A stretch of 8,203 bases of DNA from assembly GCA_002159155.1 (NCBI GenBank), contig LZRQ01000156.1, positions 1 to 8,203 of the forward strand, written 5' to 3'. Origin of the DNA: Firmicutes bacterium ZCTH02-B6. GTDB lineage: Bacteria; Bacillota; Limnochordia; Limnochordales; ZCTH02-B6. Positions 1 through 8,203 of this stretch are shown in pieces. Every line of letters starts with the position of its first letter. The stretch's first letter is position 1. Made by a program: the position numbers and the translations under genes. Below the pieces are notes generated by a model, which was not told where the DNA came from, did no database searches, and saw nothing but the letters and a program-made list of their open reading frames with translations.

Positions 1-470
1 GTGTAGAGGTTGGTCGCCGGTCCGGGCTCTAAAGCCAGCCCCCAGTGGTCCACCAGCACCGAATAGACGATCTCGCCCGTAGCCGCGGCGTGCGGATCGA
101 TGTACCGGACCGTTCCGCCGGCGGCGTTGGTGACGTGGTGATCCAGGTTGTAAATGTGAGCAAACCGGCCTGCCGCCTCGGCGACTGCGCCCGTTCTAGG
201 CAAGTCGCAGTCCAGGACGACCAGCGCTTCCGCCTCCGGGACCGGCGGCGGGACACAGATGGACTCACTTCCGGGCAAGAACCTCCATTCGGGCCGCACG
301 GGATCCGGCGACACCACGTGCACCCGCTTCCCCAGGCGCTCCAGCCCCCATGCGAGCGCCAGTGCAGAACCGAGGGAGTCGGGATCTGGGTCCACGTGGC
401 CCGTAATGACGTAGCTCGCGTGCGACCGCAGCCGGGCAGCCACTTCCGCCAGGTGCTCAGCGGGGTTCAT
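1..470 (-). CDS. nrnA: DHH-family phosphoesterase NrnA (oligoribonuclease / pAp phosphatase), partial, C-terminus outside window
   Basis: This is the N-terminal part (156 complete codons, no stop inside the window) of a cytoplasmic DHH phosphoesterase. NrnA-type enzymes degrade very short RNA oligonucleotides to mononucleotides and often dephosphorylate pAp. Visible motifs are the metal-binding HVDPDPDSLGS (residues 25-35), the aspartate segment VVLDCD, the family signature LDHH followed by VTN, and ATGEIVY. These match motifs I to III and the following helix of the DHH domain. The DHHA1 substrate-binding domain must lie beyond position 1. The ATG at 470 is chosen because AGGAGG (482-477) sits 6 nt upstream. 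The start lies inside the end of rbfA, with a 14-nt overlap, which suggests translational coupling. nrnA commonly follows rbfA in Bacillota. The family assignment is firm; the exact substrate preference is inferred. Confidence 0.93.
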   Translation of the reverse strand, partial: MNPAEHLAEVAARLRSHASYVITGHVDPDPDSLGSALALAWGLERLGKRVHVVSPDPVRPEWRFLPGSESICVPPPVPEAEALVVLDCDLPRTGAVAEAAGRFAHIYNLDHHVTNAAGGTVRYIDPHAAATGEIVYSVLVDHWGLALEPGPATNLY

Positions 471-819
471 CCGCTCCCTCCTCTGTCGCCACCGAGCGCA
501 AGAGCTGGTTGATGCGTTGTCCCCGTTCGATGGAATCATCCAGGCGGAAGACAACTTCGGGCGTGTGGCGGAGGCGGATGCGCCTACCCAATTCGGTGCG
601 GACAAACCCGCGCGCGTGCTCCAGCGCTGCCAGCGTCCGCTCCTTTTCATCGTCGGAACCAAAGACGGAGACAAAGATCTTGACGTGGCGCAAGTCCTGG
701 GAAATTTCCGCGTCGGTCACCGAGACGAAGCCGATGCGCGGGTCCTTCATCTTTTGCAGGATATCGCTGGTTTCCCGCTTGAACTCTTCCTGCAACCGCT
801 GCCTGCGGGTGACGCCCAT
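457..819 (-). CDS. rbfA: 30S ribosome-binding factor RbfA
   Basis: RbfA is a small KH-fold protein that binds the immature 30S subunit near the 5' end helix of 16S rRNA and is needed for late 30S maturation and cold adaptation. The protein has 120 residues, the usual length. Typical features are the N-terminal basic helix with RRQRLQEEFKRE (5-16), the DPRIGFVSVT strand (26-35), the DLRHVKIFVSVFG strand (42-54), and the C-terminal LRHTPEVVFRLDDSIERG segment (83-100) followed by a helix ending in INQLL. The ATG start at 819 has AGGAGG (832-827) 7 nt upstream. It lies 39 nt after ylxP, the largest gap inside this gene unit, and its stop overlaps the nrnA start by 14 nt. Nothing in the sequence looks broken or unusual. 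Confidence 0.97.
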   Translation of the reverse strand: MGVTRRQRLQEEFKRETSDILQKMKDPRIGFVSVTDAEISQDLRHVKIFVSVFGSDDEKERTLAALEHARGFVRTELGRRIRLRHTPEVVFRLDDSIERGQRINQLLRSVATEEGADEPR

Positions 820-858
820 GGATGCCCCTCCTTGTGCGCGGCGGAGTGAGGCGTTGCA

Positions 859-1136
859 TCAGAGCAGCTCGATCGAGTAGTCCGTCAGCTCCACGTCCGC
901 CGTCCGCCCGACAAAGTCGACGACGGTCGACAGGACTTGTTGGGCGTAACGTCGATCGTTGGCCACGAGGGCCACCCCGAGGGTGGCCCGTCGCCATAAG
1001 TCGTGACCGTCCACTTCCGCGATGGAGACGTTGAACCGGTTGCGGATCCGTTGGGTCAGGCTGCTCAACACCCGCCGCTTATCCTTCAGCGAGTCGCTCT
1101 CCCCGATGAACAGTTCCAGGCGCAAGACCCCGACGA

Positions 1137-1140
<4 letters not shown>
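859..1140 (-). CDS. ylxP: YlxP family protein (DUF503)
   Basis: This 93-residue protein matches the DUF503/YlxP family, a small ferredoxin-like fold found next to infB and rbfA in many Bacillota. Recognisable features are the N-terminal strand MIVGVLRLEL, the conserved SLKDKRRVL helix (17-25), RIRNRFNVSIAEVDGHDLW (31-49), and TLGVALVAND (53-62). The biochemical function is not established; its position suggests a link with ribosome assembly or translation initiation. The ATG at 1140 overlaps the infB stop as ATGA (1140-1137). No strong ribosome binding sequence precedes it, so translation probably depends on ribosomes finishing infB. The length equals that of known family members. The family call is firm and the role is open. 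Confidence 0.93.
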
Positions 1141-3467
<2,327 letters not shown>

Positions 3468-3474
3468 CGACCAC

Positions 3475-3482
3475 ATCACCTC
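3475..3482 (-). promoter_or_regulatory. Ribosome binding site that sets the infB start
   Basis: The minus strand reads GAGGTGAT here, complementary to the 16S rRNA 3' end, with 7 nt to the ATG at 3467. An in-frame ATG at 3476 overlaps this element and is too close to use it, so 3467 is preferred. The site also overlaps the ylxQ stop codon (3483-3481), which links termination of ylxQ with initiation of infB. Confidence 0.8.
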
Positions 3483-3789
3483 AACTCGTTTCGCCTTCGC
3501 CGACAGCCTCTCGTAGCAGGCGGGCGAAGTGCGGATCGCAGACCGCCAGCACCGCCCGTGGCCGCTGGCCCAACCAGCTGCCAAGAACGGCCTTGCGGCC
3601 CCAGTGTATCCAGGGCACCCCTGCCGCAGAACAAAGGTGCTGGAACCGGCGCACCGTGACCGCTCCCGCGTCAACCGCGATGAGGACCAGCACGGCACGC
3701 CCCTGGCGCAGGGCACGTTCCACCGCCCCGTCGCCTGAAGCTAGCCGACCGGCCGCCTGGGCAAAGCCCAGGATGGACGCGGGATTCAT
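3481..3789 (-). CDS. ylxQ: YlxQ, L7Ae-family RNA-binding ribosomal protein homologue
   Basis: This 102-residue protein resembles the YlxQ branch of the L7Ae/L30e/S12e/Gadd45 family, whose members bind kink-turn RNA. Features of the fold are the opening helix ILGFAQAAGRLASGDGAVERAL (6-27), the first strand AVLVLIAVDAG (32-42), the helix with CSAAGVPWIHWG (54-65), and KAVLGSWLGQRPRAVLAV (67-84), where family members have a comparable LG..LG pattern before the last strand. The open frame continues upstream to 3912, but that part overlaps ylxR. The ATG at 3789 overlaps the ylxR stop as ATGA (3789-3786) and fits the family start. No clear ribosome binding sequence is visible, so translational coupling is likely. 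The gene sits between ylxR and infB as in Bacillus. The sequence is diverged, so the RNA target is unknown. Confidence 0.88.
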   Translation of the reverse strand: MNPASILGFAQAAGRLASGDGAVERALRQGRAVLVLIAVDAGAVTVRRFQHLCSAAGVPWIHWGRKAVLGSWLGQRPRAVLAVCDPHFARLLREAVGEGETS

Positions 3790-4058
3790 GGTGCAGCCGC
3801 CGCCAGCATTTCGGCCAAGCGCTGCCGTACTTCTTCTGGCACCGGATGCTGCAGGGCGCGCTCGAGTCGCCGGCCTTTCCACGCCAGTTCCAAGCAGTTG
3901 GGATCTGGGCATACGTAAGCCCCTCGCCCTGCCAGCTTGCCTGTGGTGTCCACCGTCACCTGCCCGTCAGGGGTGCGTACGACGCGGACCAGCTCCCGCT
4001 TAGCCCGCACCTGCCGGCAGCCGACACAGGTGCGTTGTGGGACCTTGCGCGGCTTCAC
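3786..4058 (-). CDS. ylxR: YlxR family RNA-binding protein (DUF448)
   Basis: This 90-residue protein belongs to the YlxR (DUF448) family of small basic RNA-binding proteins encoded after nusA. In Bacillus subtilis YlxR has been described as an RNase P modulator and as affecting expression of other genes; I state this from memory. Visible hallmarks are PQRTCVGCRQ (7-16), KRELVRVVR (20-28), and the conserved GRGAYVC (44-50). It carries two cysteine pairs, C11/C14 and C50/C55, which could bind zinc. The start is a GTG at 4058 with AAGGGGGA upstream at a spacing of about 8 nt. It lies 15 nt after nusA, and its stop overlaps the ylxQ start by ATGA. The family call is firm; zinc binding is inferred. 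Confidence 0.94.
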   Translation of the reverse strand: MKPRKVPQRTCVGCRQVRAKRELVRVVRTPDGQVTVDTTGKLAGRGAYVCPDPNCLELAWKGRRLERALQHPVPEEVRQRLAEMLAAAAP

Positions 4059-4073
4059 GGCGGTCTTCCCCCT

Positions 4074-5873
4074 TTACTCGTCCTCCAGCAGCAGGTCGGC
4101 CAAGGACTGCAAATCTTTCAGAACCCGCTTGGACTCCTTACCCTTCCCCGCTGTGCGCGAAGCGGACTTCCCACCCTTGGGGGTGTCCCCTGCGGCGCCC
4201 TTTGCTCCCTTGGCGTTCTTGGCCTCTTTGGAAGCCTGGGGCTTGGTCTCCTTGGTGCCCTTGCCTCCCTCGGCACCGACGTTCGCGGACCCCTGGCCAA
4301 CCACCTGCCCGAGCACCTGCGCGAGCCGCTGGCGCAGCGGGTTATCGTCGGCGTCATCCTCAGGCCCGGCCACATACACGACAACGTCTTCCGCTTCTTC
4401 CTCGTCCGTGCCAAACAGGCTAGGCAGCGGCTCGTCCTCCTCCAGGACTTCTTCCTCGAAGATCTCCTGCAGTTCCCGTTTGGCCGCCTTGCCCTTCTTG
4501 AGTTTGGCCGGAGCTGGCTTCTCGCGCTCGGGCTCCTCGAGTTCCAGCTCGTCCAAGGCCGGTTCCAAGAACTCCTCGGGCAGCTCCTCGACAAATTCCT
4601 CCTGCTCGGGTTCCGGTCCAGGCTCGACCGCCGGCTCCGGCTCGGTCTCCACCCCAGGTGTCGCCGTGGCGACGGCGGCCAGCGGTTCTTCCGCCAGGAC
4701 GGGCTCCTCCTCGGGGAGTTCGTCGGCCACAGGCACCTGGGCCTCCTCCGCCTCACGGGCGGCCTGCTCCGCAGCCCGCTTGGCCCGCAACGCCGCCTCC
4801 GCCTCCTCGAAGGCCCGCTGTGCCTCCAAAACCGCGAGCTCAGCCATCTGCGACTCGCTCTTGATGTCAATCTTCCAGCCGCACAAGCGGGCGGCCAGGC
4901 GGGCGTTCTGGCCTTCCTTGCCGATGGCCAGCGACAGCTGATGATCCGGGACAACGGCCCGGGCCGTCTTTTCATCGTGGTTGAGAAAGACCTGCACCAC
5001 CTTGGCCGGGCTCAAGGCGTTGGCCACAAAGCGTGCTGGATCGGGCGACCACTCGACGATGTCGATCTTCTCGCCCCTGAGCTCCTGGACCACCGCCTGG
5101 ACCCGGGTGCCACGGGGACCGACGCACGCGCCCACGGGATCCACGTTGGGCTCGTACGAGAAGACGGCAATCTTGGAACGGTTGCCGGCTTCCCGGGCTA
5201 CGGCCTTGATCTCCACGACGCCGTCATGGATTTCGGGCACTTCCAGCTCAAACAGGCGCTTCAAAAGCCCGGGGTGGGTGCGGGAAATCATCACTTGCGG
5301 GCCTTTGGGGGTCTTGCGCACCTCGGTAATGTACACCTTGATGCGCGAACCCGGCGGGTAGGTTTCGCCCGGCATCTGCTCGCTGGGCACCAGCACCGAC
5401 TCGATGCGGCCGAGATCGATGATGACGTTGCGATGATCCAGGCGCTGGACGATCCCGGTGACGATGTCGCCCACGCGGTTGGCGTACTCCTCATAAATCA
5501 GGTTCCGCTCTGCCTCGCGAATGCGCTGCACCACCACTTGCTTTGCGGTCTGCGCAGCGATGCGCCCGAAGTCCCGCGGGGTAACTTCGATCTCAACCAC
5601 GTCGTGGAGCTTGTAGGTGGGGTTGATGCTCTGGGCTTCGGCCAGGGAAATCTCGGTCGCCTCGTCCTGGACTTCCTCGACGACATCCTTGAGGGCGTAG
5701 ACACGCAGGCGGCCCGTGCGGTCGTCCAGCACGACCCGGACGTTTTCCGCGGAGCCATAATGGCGCTTGTACGCGGACACGATGGCCGCCTCGATGGCTT
5801 CCATCAAAATCTCTTTGGAGATGCCCCGTTCTTTTTCCAGCTCGTTCAGAGCACCAACCAGTTCCAGATTCAT
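4074..5873 (-). CDS. nusA: Transcription termination/antitermination factor NusA with long charged C-terminal extension
   Basis: NusA binds RNA polymerase and nascent RNA and controls pausing, intrinsic termination and antitermination. From the ATG at 5873 the protein has 599 residues. The N-terminal RNA-polymerase-binding domain (1-about 128) is followed by the S1 domain (about 134-200, GDIVTGIVQRL), KH1 (about 230-280, with GACVGPRGTRVQ at 248-259) and KH2 (about 290-343, with LAIGKEGQNARLA at 315-327). The core ends near residue 344, close to the whole length of B. subtilis NusA. The remaining 255 residues are extra: a charged helix (346-378), an acidic Pro/Glu-rich part (379-450), a short basic patch (451-468), a second acidic part (469-510), a Lys/Gly/Ala-rich part (about 536-584) and a final amphipathic helix. 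They do not resemble the AR1/AR2 domains of E. coli NusA. The ATG aligns with the B. subtilis start; a TTG at 5882 is an alternative. Confidence 0.97.
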   Translation of the reverse strand: MNLELVGALNELEKERGISKEILMEAIEAAIVSAYKRHYGSAENVRVVLDDRTGRLRVYALKDVVEEVQDEATEISLAEAQSINPTYKLHDVVEIEVTPRDFGRIAAQTAKQVVVQRIREAERNLIYEEYANRVGDIVTGIVQRLDHRNVIIDLGRIESVLVPSEQMPGETYPPGSRIKVYITEVRKTPKGPQVMISRTHPGLLKRLFELEVPEIHDGVVEIKAVAREAGNRSKIAVFSYEPNVDPVGACVGPRGTRVQAVVQELRGEKIDIVEWSPDPARFVANALSPAKVVQVFLNHDEKTARAVVPDHQLSLAIGKEGQNARLAARLCGWKIDIKSESQMAELAVLEAQRAFEEAEAALRAKRAAEQAAREAEEAQVPVADELPEEEPVLAEEPLAAVATATPGVETEPEPAVEPGPEPEQEEFVEELPEEFLEPALDELELEEPEREKPAPAKLKKGKAAKRELQEIFEEEVLEEDEPLPSLFGTDEEEAEDVVVYVAGPEDDADDNPLRQRLAQVLGQVVGQGSANVGAEGGKGTKETKPQASKEAKNAKGAKGAAGDTPKGGKSASRTAGKGKESKRVLKDLQSLADLLLEDE

Positions 5874-5885
5874 CGTGGGCAACGG

Positions 5886-5891
5886 CCTCCT
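5886..5891 (-). promoter_or_regulatory. Ribosome binding site of nusA with ambiguous start
   Basis: A perfect AGGAGG lies on the minus strand. It is 12 nt before the ATG at 5873 and only 3 nt before an in-frame TTG at 5882. Neither spacing is ideal. The ATG is preferred because the N-terminus then aligns residue for residue with B. subtilis NusA, as recalled from memory. The TTG start would add three residues. Confidence 0.7.
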
Positions 5892-5896
5892 ACCCG

Positions 5897-6355
5897 TTAA
5901 AACTCGGCCACCAGGTGCGCTTTGGCCACCAGATCGTGCGGGATCGCCACCTGGCCTGCGTCGGTTTCCAAAACCACATCGCCCTCAACCAGCCCCACCA
6001 GCCGGCCTTGAAAGTTGCGCCGTCCCTCGAGCGGCGCAAAGGTGCGCACGTGCACCCGGCGACCCGCGAAGCGCTCGAAATCCGCCGGCCGTTTGAGCGG
6101 CCGCTCGATGCCTGGCGACGACACCTCCAGGCTGTAGCTGGTTGGGATCGGATCGAGATCGTCCAGCCGGTCGCTGAGCTCCTCGCTCAGGGCCTGACAG
6201 TCGTCTAAGGTTACGCCCCCCGGCTTGTCGATAAAGACCCGCAGCACCCAACCGCCGCCTTCGCGGCGGTATTCCACGTCGACGACTTCCAAACCGAGCC
6301 GCGCGGCCAGCTCCTCCGCCACCGGCGCAACCAGCGCCACCACATCCCGCGCCAC
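5897..6355 (-). CDS. rimP: Ribosome maturation factor RimP
   Basis: RimP binds the 30S subunit early in assembly and promotes S12 incorporation. The protein has 152 residues from the GTG at 6355. The N-terminal domain contains LGLEVVDVEYRREGGGWVLRVFID (20-43 region) and the helix with LDDCQALSEELSDRL (50-64). The conserved family signature LEVSSPGIERPL (76-87) follows, and the C-terminal SH3-like barrel runs from about residue 96 to 152. The open frame extends to 6415, but that part encodes leader sequence. The GTG is chosen because AGGGGGAG (6368-6361) lies 5 nt upstream and the N-terminus then aligns without gaps to B. subtilis RimP. The ATG at 6373 has no ribosome binding sequence and directly follows a hairpin. 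It is the first gene after the promoter and lies 23 nt before nusA. Confidence 0.95.
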   Translation of the reverse strand: MARDVVALVAPVAEELAARLGLEVVDVEYRREGGGWVLRVFIDKPGGVTLDDCQALSEELSDRLDDLDPIPTSYSLEVSSPGIERPLKRPADFERFAGRRVHVRTFAPLEGRRNFQGRLVGLVEGDVVLETDAGQVAIPHDLVAKAHLVAEF

Positions 6356-6360
6356 CGGCA

Positions 6361-6368
6361 CTCCCCCT
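6361..6368 (-). promoter_or_regulatory. Ribosome binding site that sets the rimP start
   Basis: The minus strand reads AGGGGGAG, with 5 nt to the GTG at 6355. The competing ATG at 6373 lies upstream of this element and cannot use it. Seven bases of this region (6366-6360, GGGGAGT) are exactly complementary to ACTCCCC (6392-6386) in the hairpin just upstream. Confidence 0.75.
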
Positions 6369-6377
6369 AACATGAAC

Positions 6378-6405
6378 GAAAGAGTGGGGAGTTCCCCACT
6401 CTTTC
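6378..6405 (-). terminator. Leader hairpin, candidate weak intrinsic terminator or attenuator of the rimP-nusA-infB operon
   Basis: This is a perfect inverted repeat with 13-nt arms (6405-6393 GAAAGAGTGGGGA, and 6390-6378) separated by 2 nt; in RNA the last pairs would open to a small loop. On the minus strand the GC-rich upper stem is followed by TTTCGTTC, a broken U-tract, so it could act as a weak intrinsic terminator. It lies about 20 nt after the predicted transcription start and 22 nt before the rimP GTG. It could stop read-through from polC or attenuate the operon. The structure is plainly visible; the function is inferred. Confidence 0.7.
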
Positions 6406-6433
6406 CCGAAGGCACGTGTCGACATCCGCGCGT

Positions 6434-6462
6434 AGTATATCACCGCTGCGAATCGTTGGCAA
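6434..6462 (-). promoter_or_regulatory. Sigma-A-type promoter of the rimP operon with extended -10
   Basis: On the minus strand a -35 box TTGCCA (6462-6457) is separated by exactly 17 nt from a -10 box TATACT (6439-6434). The -10 box is preceded by TGA, giving an extended -10 (TGnTATACT). This is close to consensus and lies in the only sizeable intergenic gap, between polC and rimP. Transcription would start near 6427, giving a leader of about 70 nt that contains the hairpin at 6405-6378. A promoter at this place agrees with rimP heading its own operon in other Bacillota. Confidence 0.85.
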
Positions 6463-6483
6463 CAGGTGTTCCCTCAAACGAGC

Positions 6484-8203
6484 TCAAAAAAGCGTGAGCT
6501 GATCGGTTTCCGGCAAACCGGCCAAACAGCCGTGCTGCCGGAGCGTGTCCACGACGCTGCGAGAAAGCCGCGCCCGCTTGCGCAGGTCGTCCACGGACGT
6601 GAACGGACCTTCTGCCCGGGCCTCAGCGATGCTCTCCGCCGCCGCGGCGCCCACTCCCTGCAGGGCGGAAAGCGGCGGAAGGAGCCCCTCGCTTGTGATA
6701 CGAAAACGCTTCGGATCCGATTCGTACAAATGAACCCGCAGGAACTTGATCCCGCGCGCCATGGCCTCGAGGACGATCTCCATAATGGTCACCAAGCTCT
6801 TGTCCCGCGCGGTCGCCTCGGCACCCTTGCGTTCCACCGCCTCGATGGCACGACGAATAGCCTCCCGCCCCTGCACCACCAGGTCGGCATCGTATTCCTC
6901 AGCCCGCACGGAGAGGTAGGCCGCGTAGAACGCCTCCGGGTAATGCACCTTGAAATAGGCGATGCGGAACGCCATCATCACATACGCCGCCGCGTGGGCC
7001 TTCGGGAACATGTAACTGATCTTTTGACACGACTCGATATACCAGTCCGGCAGCCCGTGCTTGCGCATGAGCTCCTCGTCCTCTGCCTTCAGGCCTTTGC
7101 CCTTGCGGACCTGCTCCATGATGCGGAAGGCCGCGCCCGACTCCATGCCCTTCTGGATTAAGTAGATCATGATGTCGTCACGGGTCGCGATGACCTCCGG
7201 CAAGGTCGCAATTCCCTTGCGGATCAGGTCCTGCGCGTTGTTGGTCCACACGTTGGTTCCGTGGGACAAACCGCTGATGCGCACCAACTCCGCGAACGTC
7301 TTCGGACGCGTTTCCTCCAGCATTTGCCGGACAAAGCGGGTGCCAAACTCCGGAATGCCGAGCGTCCCCACGCTCCCCGAGCCGTCGTCAGGCAGGCCGA
7401 GTGTCGAGGTGCTCGAAAAGATGGCCATAGTCGCCGGATCGTCTAGGGGAATGCGGCGCACGTCAACTCCCGTCAGATCCTGCAGCATGCGCAGCACCGT
7501 CGGATCGTCGTGGCCGAGGATGTCCAGCTTGACCAGGTTGTCGTGCAAAGCGTGGAAGTCGAAGTGGGTTGTGACCACGCCTGCTTCACGGTCATTGGCG
7601 GGATACTGTACCGGCGTAAACTCGTGGATGTCGCGTCCCCTGGGCACGACGATGAGCCCGCCCGGGTGCTGGCCCGTCGTGCGCCGCACCCCGGTACAAC
7701 CGCGCACGAGGCGGTTAATCTCGGCGTTGCGGGCTTCCCGGCCGAGGGACTCCAAAAACTTTTTCACGTAGCCGTACGCTGTACGCTCGGCCAAAGTAGC
7801 CGTTGTGCCCGCGCGGTACACGTTTTCCTTACCCAGCAGCTCCTCGGCGAAACGGTGGGCTTCGGCCTGGTACTCGCCGGAGAAGTTAAGGTCGATGTCG
7901 GGCACTTTGTCGCCGTGGAAGCCCATAAACGTCTCGAACGGGATGTCGAACCCGTCCTTGGCCAGCTGCGTGCCGCAACGGGGACACGGCTTGTTGGGCA
8001 GATCGACGCCTGCACCGACGCTGCCGTCGGTGAAAAACTCCGACCACTGGCACGACGGGCACACGTAGTGCGGCGGCAGCGGGTTGACCTCCGTGATCTC
8101 ACACAAGGTGGCAACCAGCGATGACCCAACCGAGCCCCGGGAGCCGACGAGGTAGCCGTCCTCCAGCGACTTGCGCACCAGTTTGTGAGCGATGTAATAG
8201 AGC
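6484..8203 (-). CDS. polC: DNA polymerase III PolC-type alpha subunit, partial, C-terminal part
   Basis: PolC is the replicative DNA polymerase of low- and high-GC Bacillota, with 3'-5' exonuclease proofreading. The window holds the last 572 residues of what is normally about 1,400; the OB, PHP and exonuclease domains lie beyond 8203. The fragment begins in the palm (LVGSRGSVGSS). A four-cysteine zinc-binding element follows (CPSC near 8061-8050 and CPRC shortly after). The catalytic aspartates in PDIDLNFSGEYQ have their DID codons at 7899-7891. The fingers region contains GCTGVRRTTGQHPGG, GHDDPTVLRMLQDLTG and the conserved FPKAHAAAYVMMAFRIAYFKVH. The helix-hairpin-helix-containing tail ends in QLTLF (6501-6487), a beta-clamp-binding motif directly before the stop. 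The frame is intact. Codon use is like that of its neighbours. It precedes rimP, as in Bacillus. Confidence 0.98.
   Translation of the reverse strand, partial: LYYIAHKLVRKSLEDGYLVGSRGSVGSSLVATLCEITEVNPLPPHYVCPSCQWSEFFTDGSVGAGVDLPNKPCPRCGTQLAKDGFDIPFETFMGFHGDKVPDIDLNFSGEYQAEAHRFAEELLGKENVYRAGTTATLAERTAYGYVKKFLESLGREARNAEINRLVRGCTGVRRTTGQHPGGLIVVPRGRDIHEFTPVQYPANDREAGVVTTHFDFHALHDNLVKLDILGHDDPTVLRMLQDLTGVDVRRIPLDDPATMAIFSSTSTLGLPDDGSGSVGTLGIPEFGTRFVRQMLEETRPKTFAELVRISGLSHGTNVWTNNAQDLIRKGIATLPEVIATRDDIMIYLIQKGMESGAAFRIMEQVRKGKGLKAEDEELMRKHGLPDWYIESCQKISYMFPKAHAAAYVMMAFRIAYFKVHYPEAFYAAYLSVRAEEYDADLVVQGREAIRRAIEAVERKGAEATARDKSLVTIMEIVLEAMARGIKFLRVHLYESDPKRFRITSEGLLPPLSALQGVGAAAAESIAEARAEGPFTSVDDLRKRARLSRSVVDTLRQHGCLAGLPETDQLTLF

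Noticed and set aside
29..268. A 79-codon minus-strand frame at the window edge
   Set aside because: It is an out-of-frame, Arg/Ser-rich shadow of the partial nrnA gene, which is read in another minus-strand frame and carries the DHH motifs.
3468..3716. Upstream extension of the infB frame giving an 859-residue protein
   Set aside because: The extra 83 residues overlap ylxQ in another frame, do not resemble IF2, and the ribosome binding sequence at 3482-3475 supports the start at 3467.
3846..5900. A 684-codon open frame on the plus strand opposite nusA, ylxR and ylxQ
   Set aside because: It is antisense to clear conserved genes, is Leu/Gly/Arg-rich without domains, and long antisense frames are expected in high-GC coding DNA.
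6356..6415. Upstream extension of rimP to 172 residues, or a start at ATG 6373
   Set aside because: The extra residues are encoded by the leader hairpin; ATG 6373 has no ribosome binding sequence, while GTG 6355 does and aligns with family members.
6406..6430. Short palindromes CACGTG and GTCGAC in the leader before the hairpin
   Set aside because: Six-base palindromes of this kind are common in GC-rich DNA, and no second copy or spacing suggests an operator.
6471..6490. T-rich run at the polC stop as a polC terminator
   Set aside because: The run of T encodes the final Leu-Phe codons and stop, and no stable stem precedes it; the only convincing hairpin is at 6378-6405.

Overview
The window is a stretch of core information-processing genes, all on the minus strand, with the gene order typical of Bacillota: polC - rimP - nusA - ylxR - ylxQ - infB - ylxP - rbfA - nrnA. 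PolC-type DNA polymerase III followed by the rimP-nusA-infB cluster, including the small genes ylxR, ylxQ and ylxP, points to Bacillota. The high GC content, Ala/Arg/Gly-rich proteins and GTG starts suggest a high-GC lineage (Symbiobacterium-, Thermaerobacter- or Limnochordia-like). That placement is inferred and not resolved further.

Reading along the minus strand, from high to low coordinates: 8203-6484 is the C-terminal part of polC, whose 5' end lies outside the window. 6483-6356 is the only real intergenic region. It holds a near-consensus sigma-A promoter (6462-6434) and a 13-bp-arm hairpin (6405-6378) in the predicted leader. From 6355 to the window start there is one compact unit: rimP, nusA, ylxR, ylxQ, infB, ylxP, rbfA and the 5' part of nrnA. 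Gaps are at most 39 nt, there are two ATGA stop-start overlaps (ylxR/ylxQ and infB/ylxP), and rbfA and nrnA overlap by 14 nt. I see no terminator inside this unit, so one transcript from the promoter could cover all of it.

The genes form a ribosome and transcription set. RimP and RbfA mature the 30S subunit, IF2 starts translation, and NusA controls RNA polymerase pausing and termination. YlxR and YlxQ are small RNA-binding accessory proteins, YlxP is a conserved DUF503 protein, and NrnA degrades the short oligoribonucleotides left by RNA decay. PolC is the replicative polymerase.

I found no mobile element, CRISPR array, tRNA, rRNA or unknown multi-gene system. The points worth a second look are the leader hairpin, which could be a NusA-responsive attenuator; an alternative base pairing that could mask the rimP ribosome binding site; a roughly 255-residue charged C-terminal extension on NusA; a possible internal start for a short IF2 form; and a four-cysteine version of YlxR. 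Several starts (rimP, nusA, ylxQ, infB) are set here at internal codons rather than at the longest open frame.
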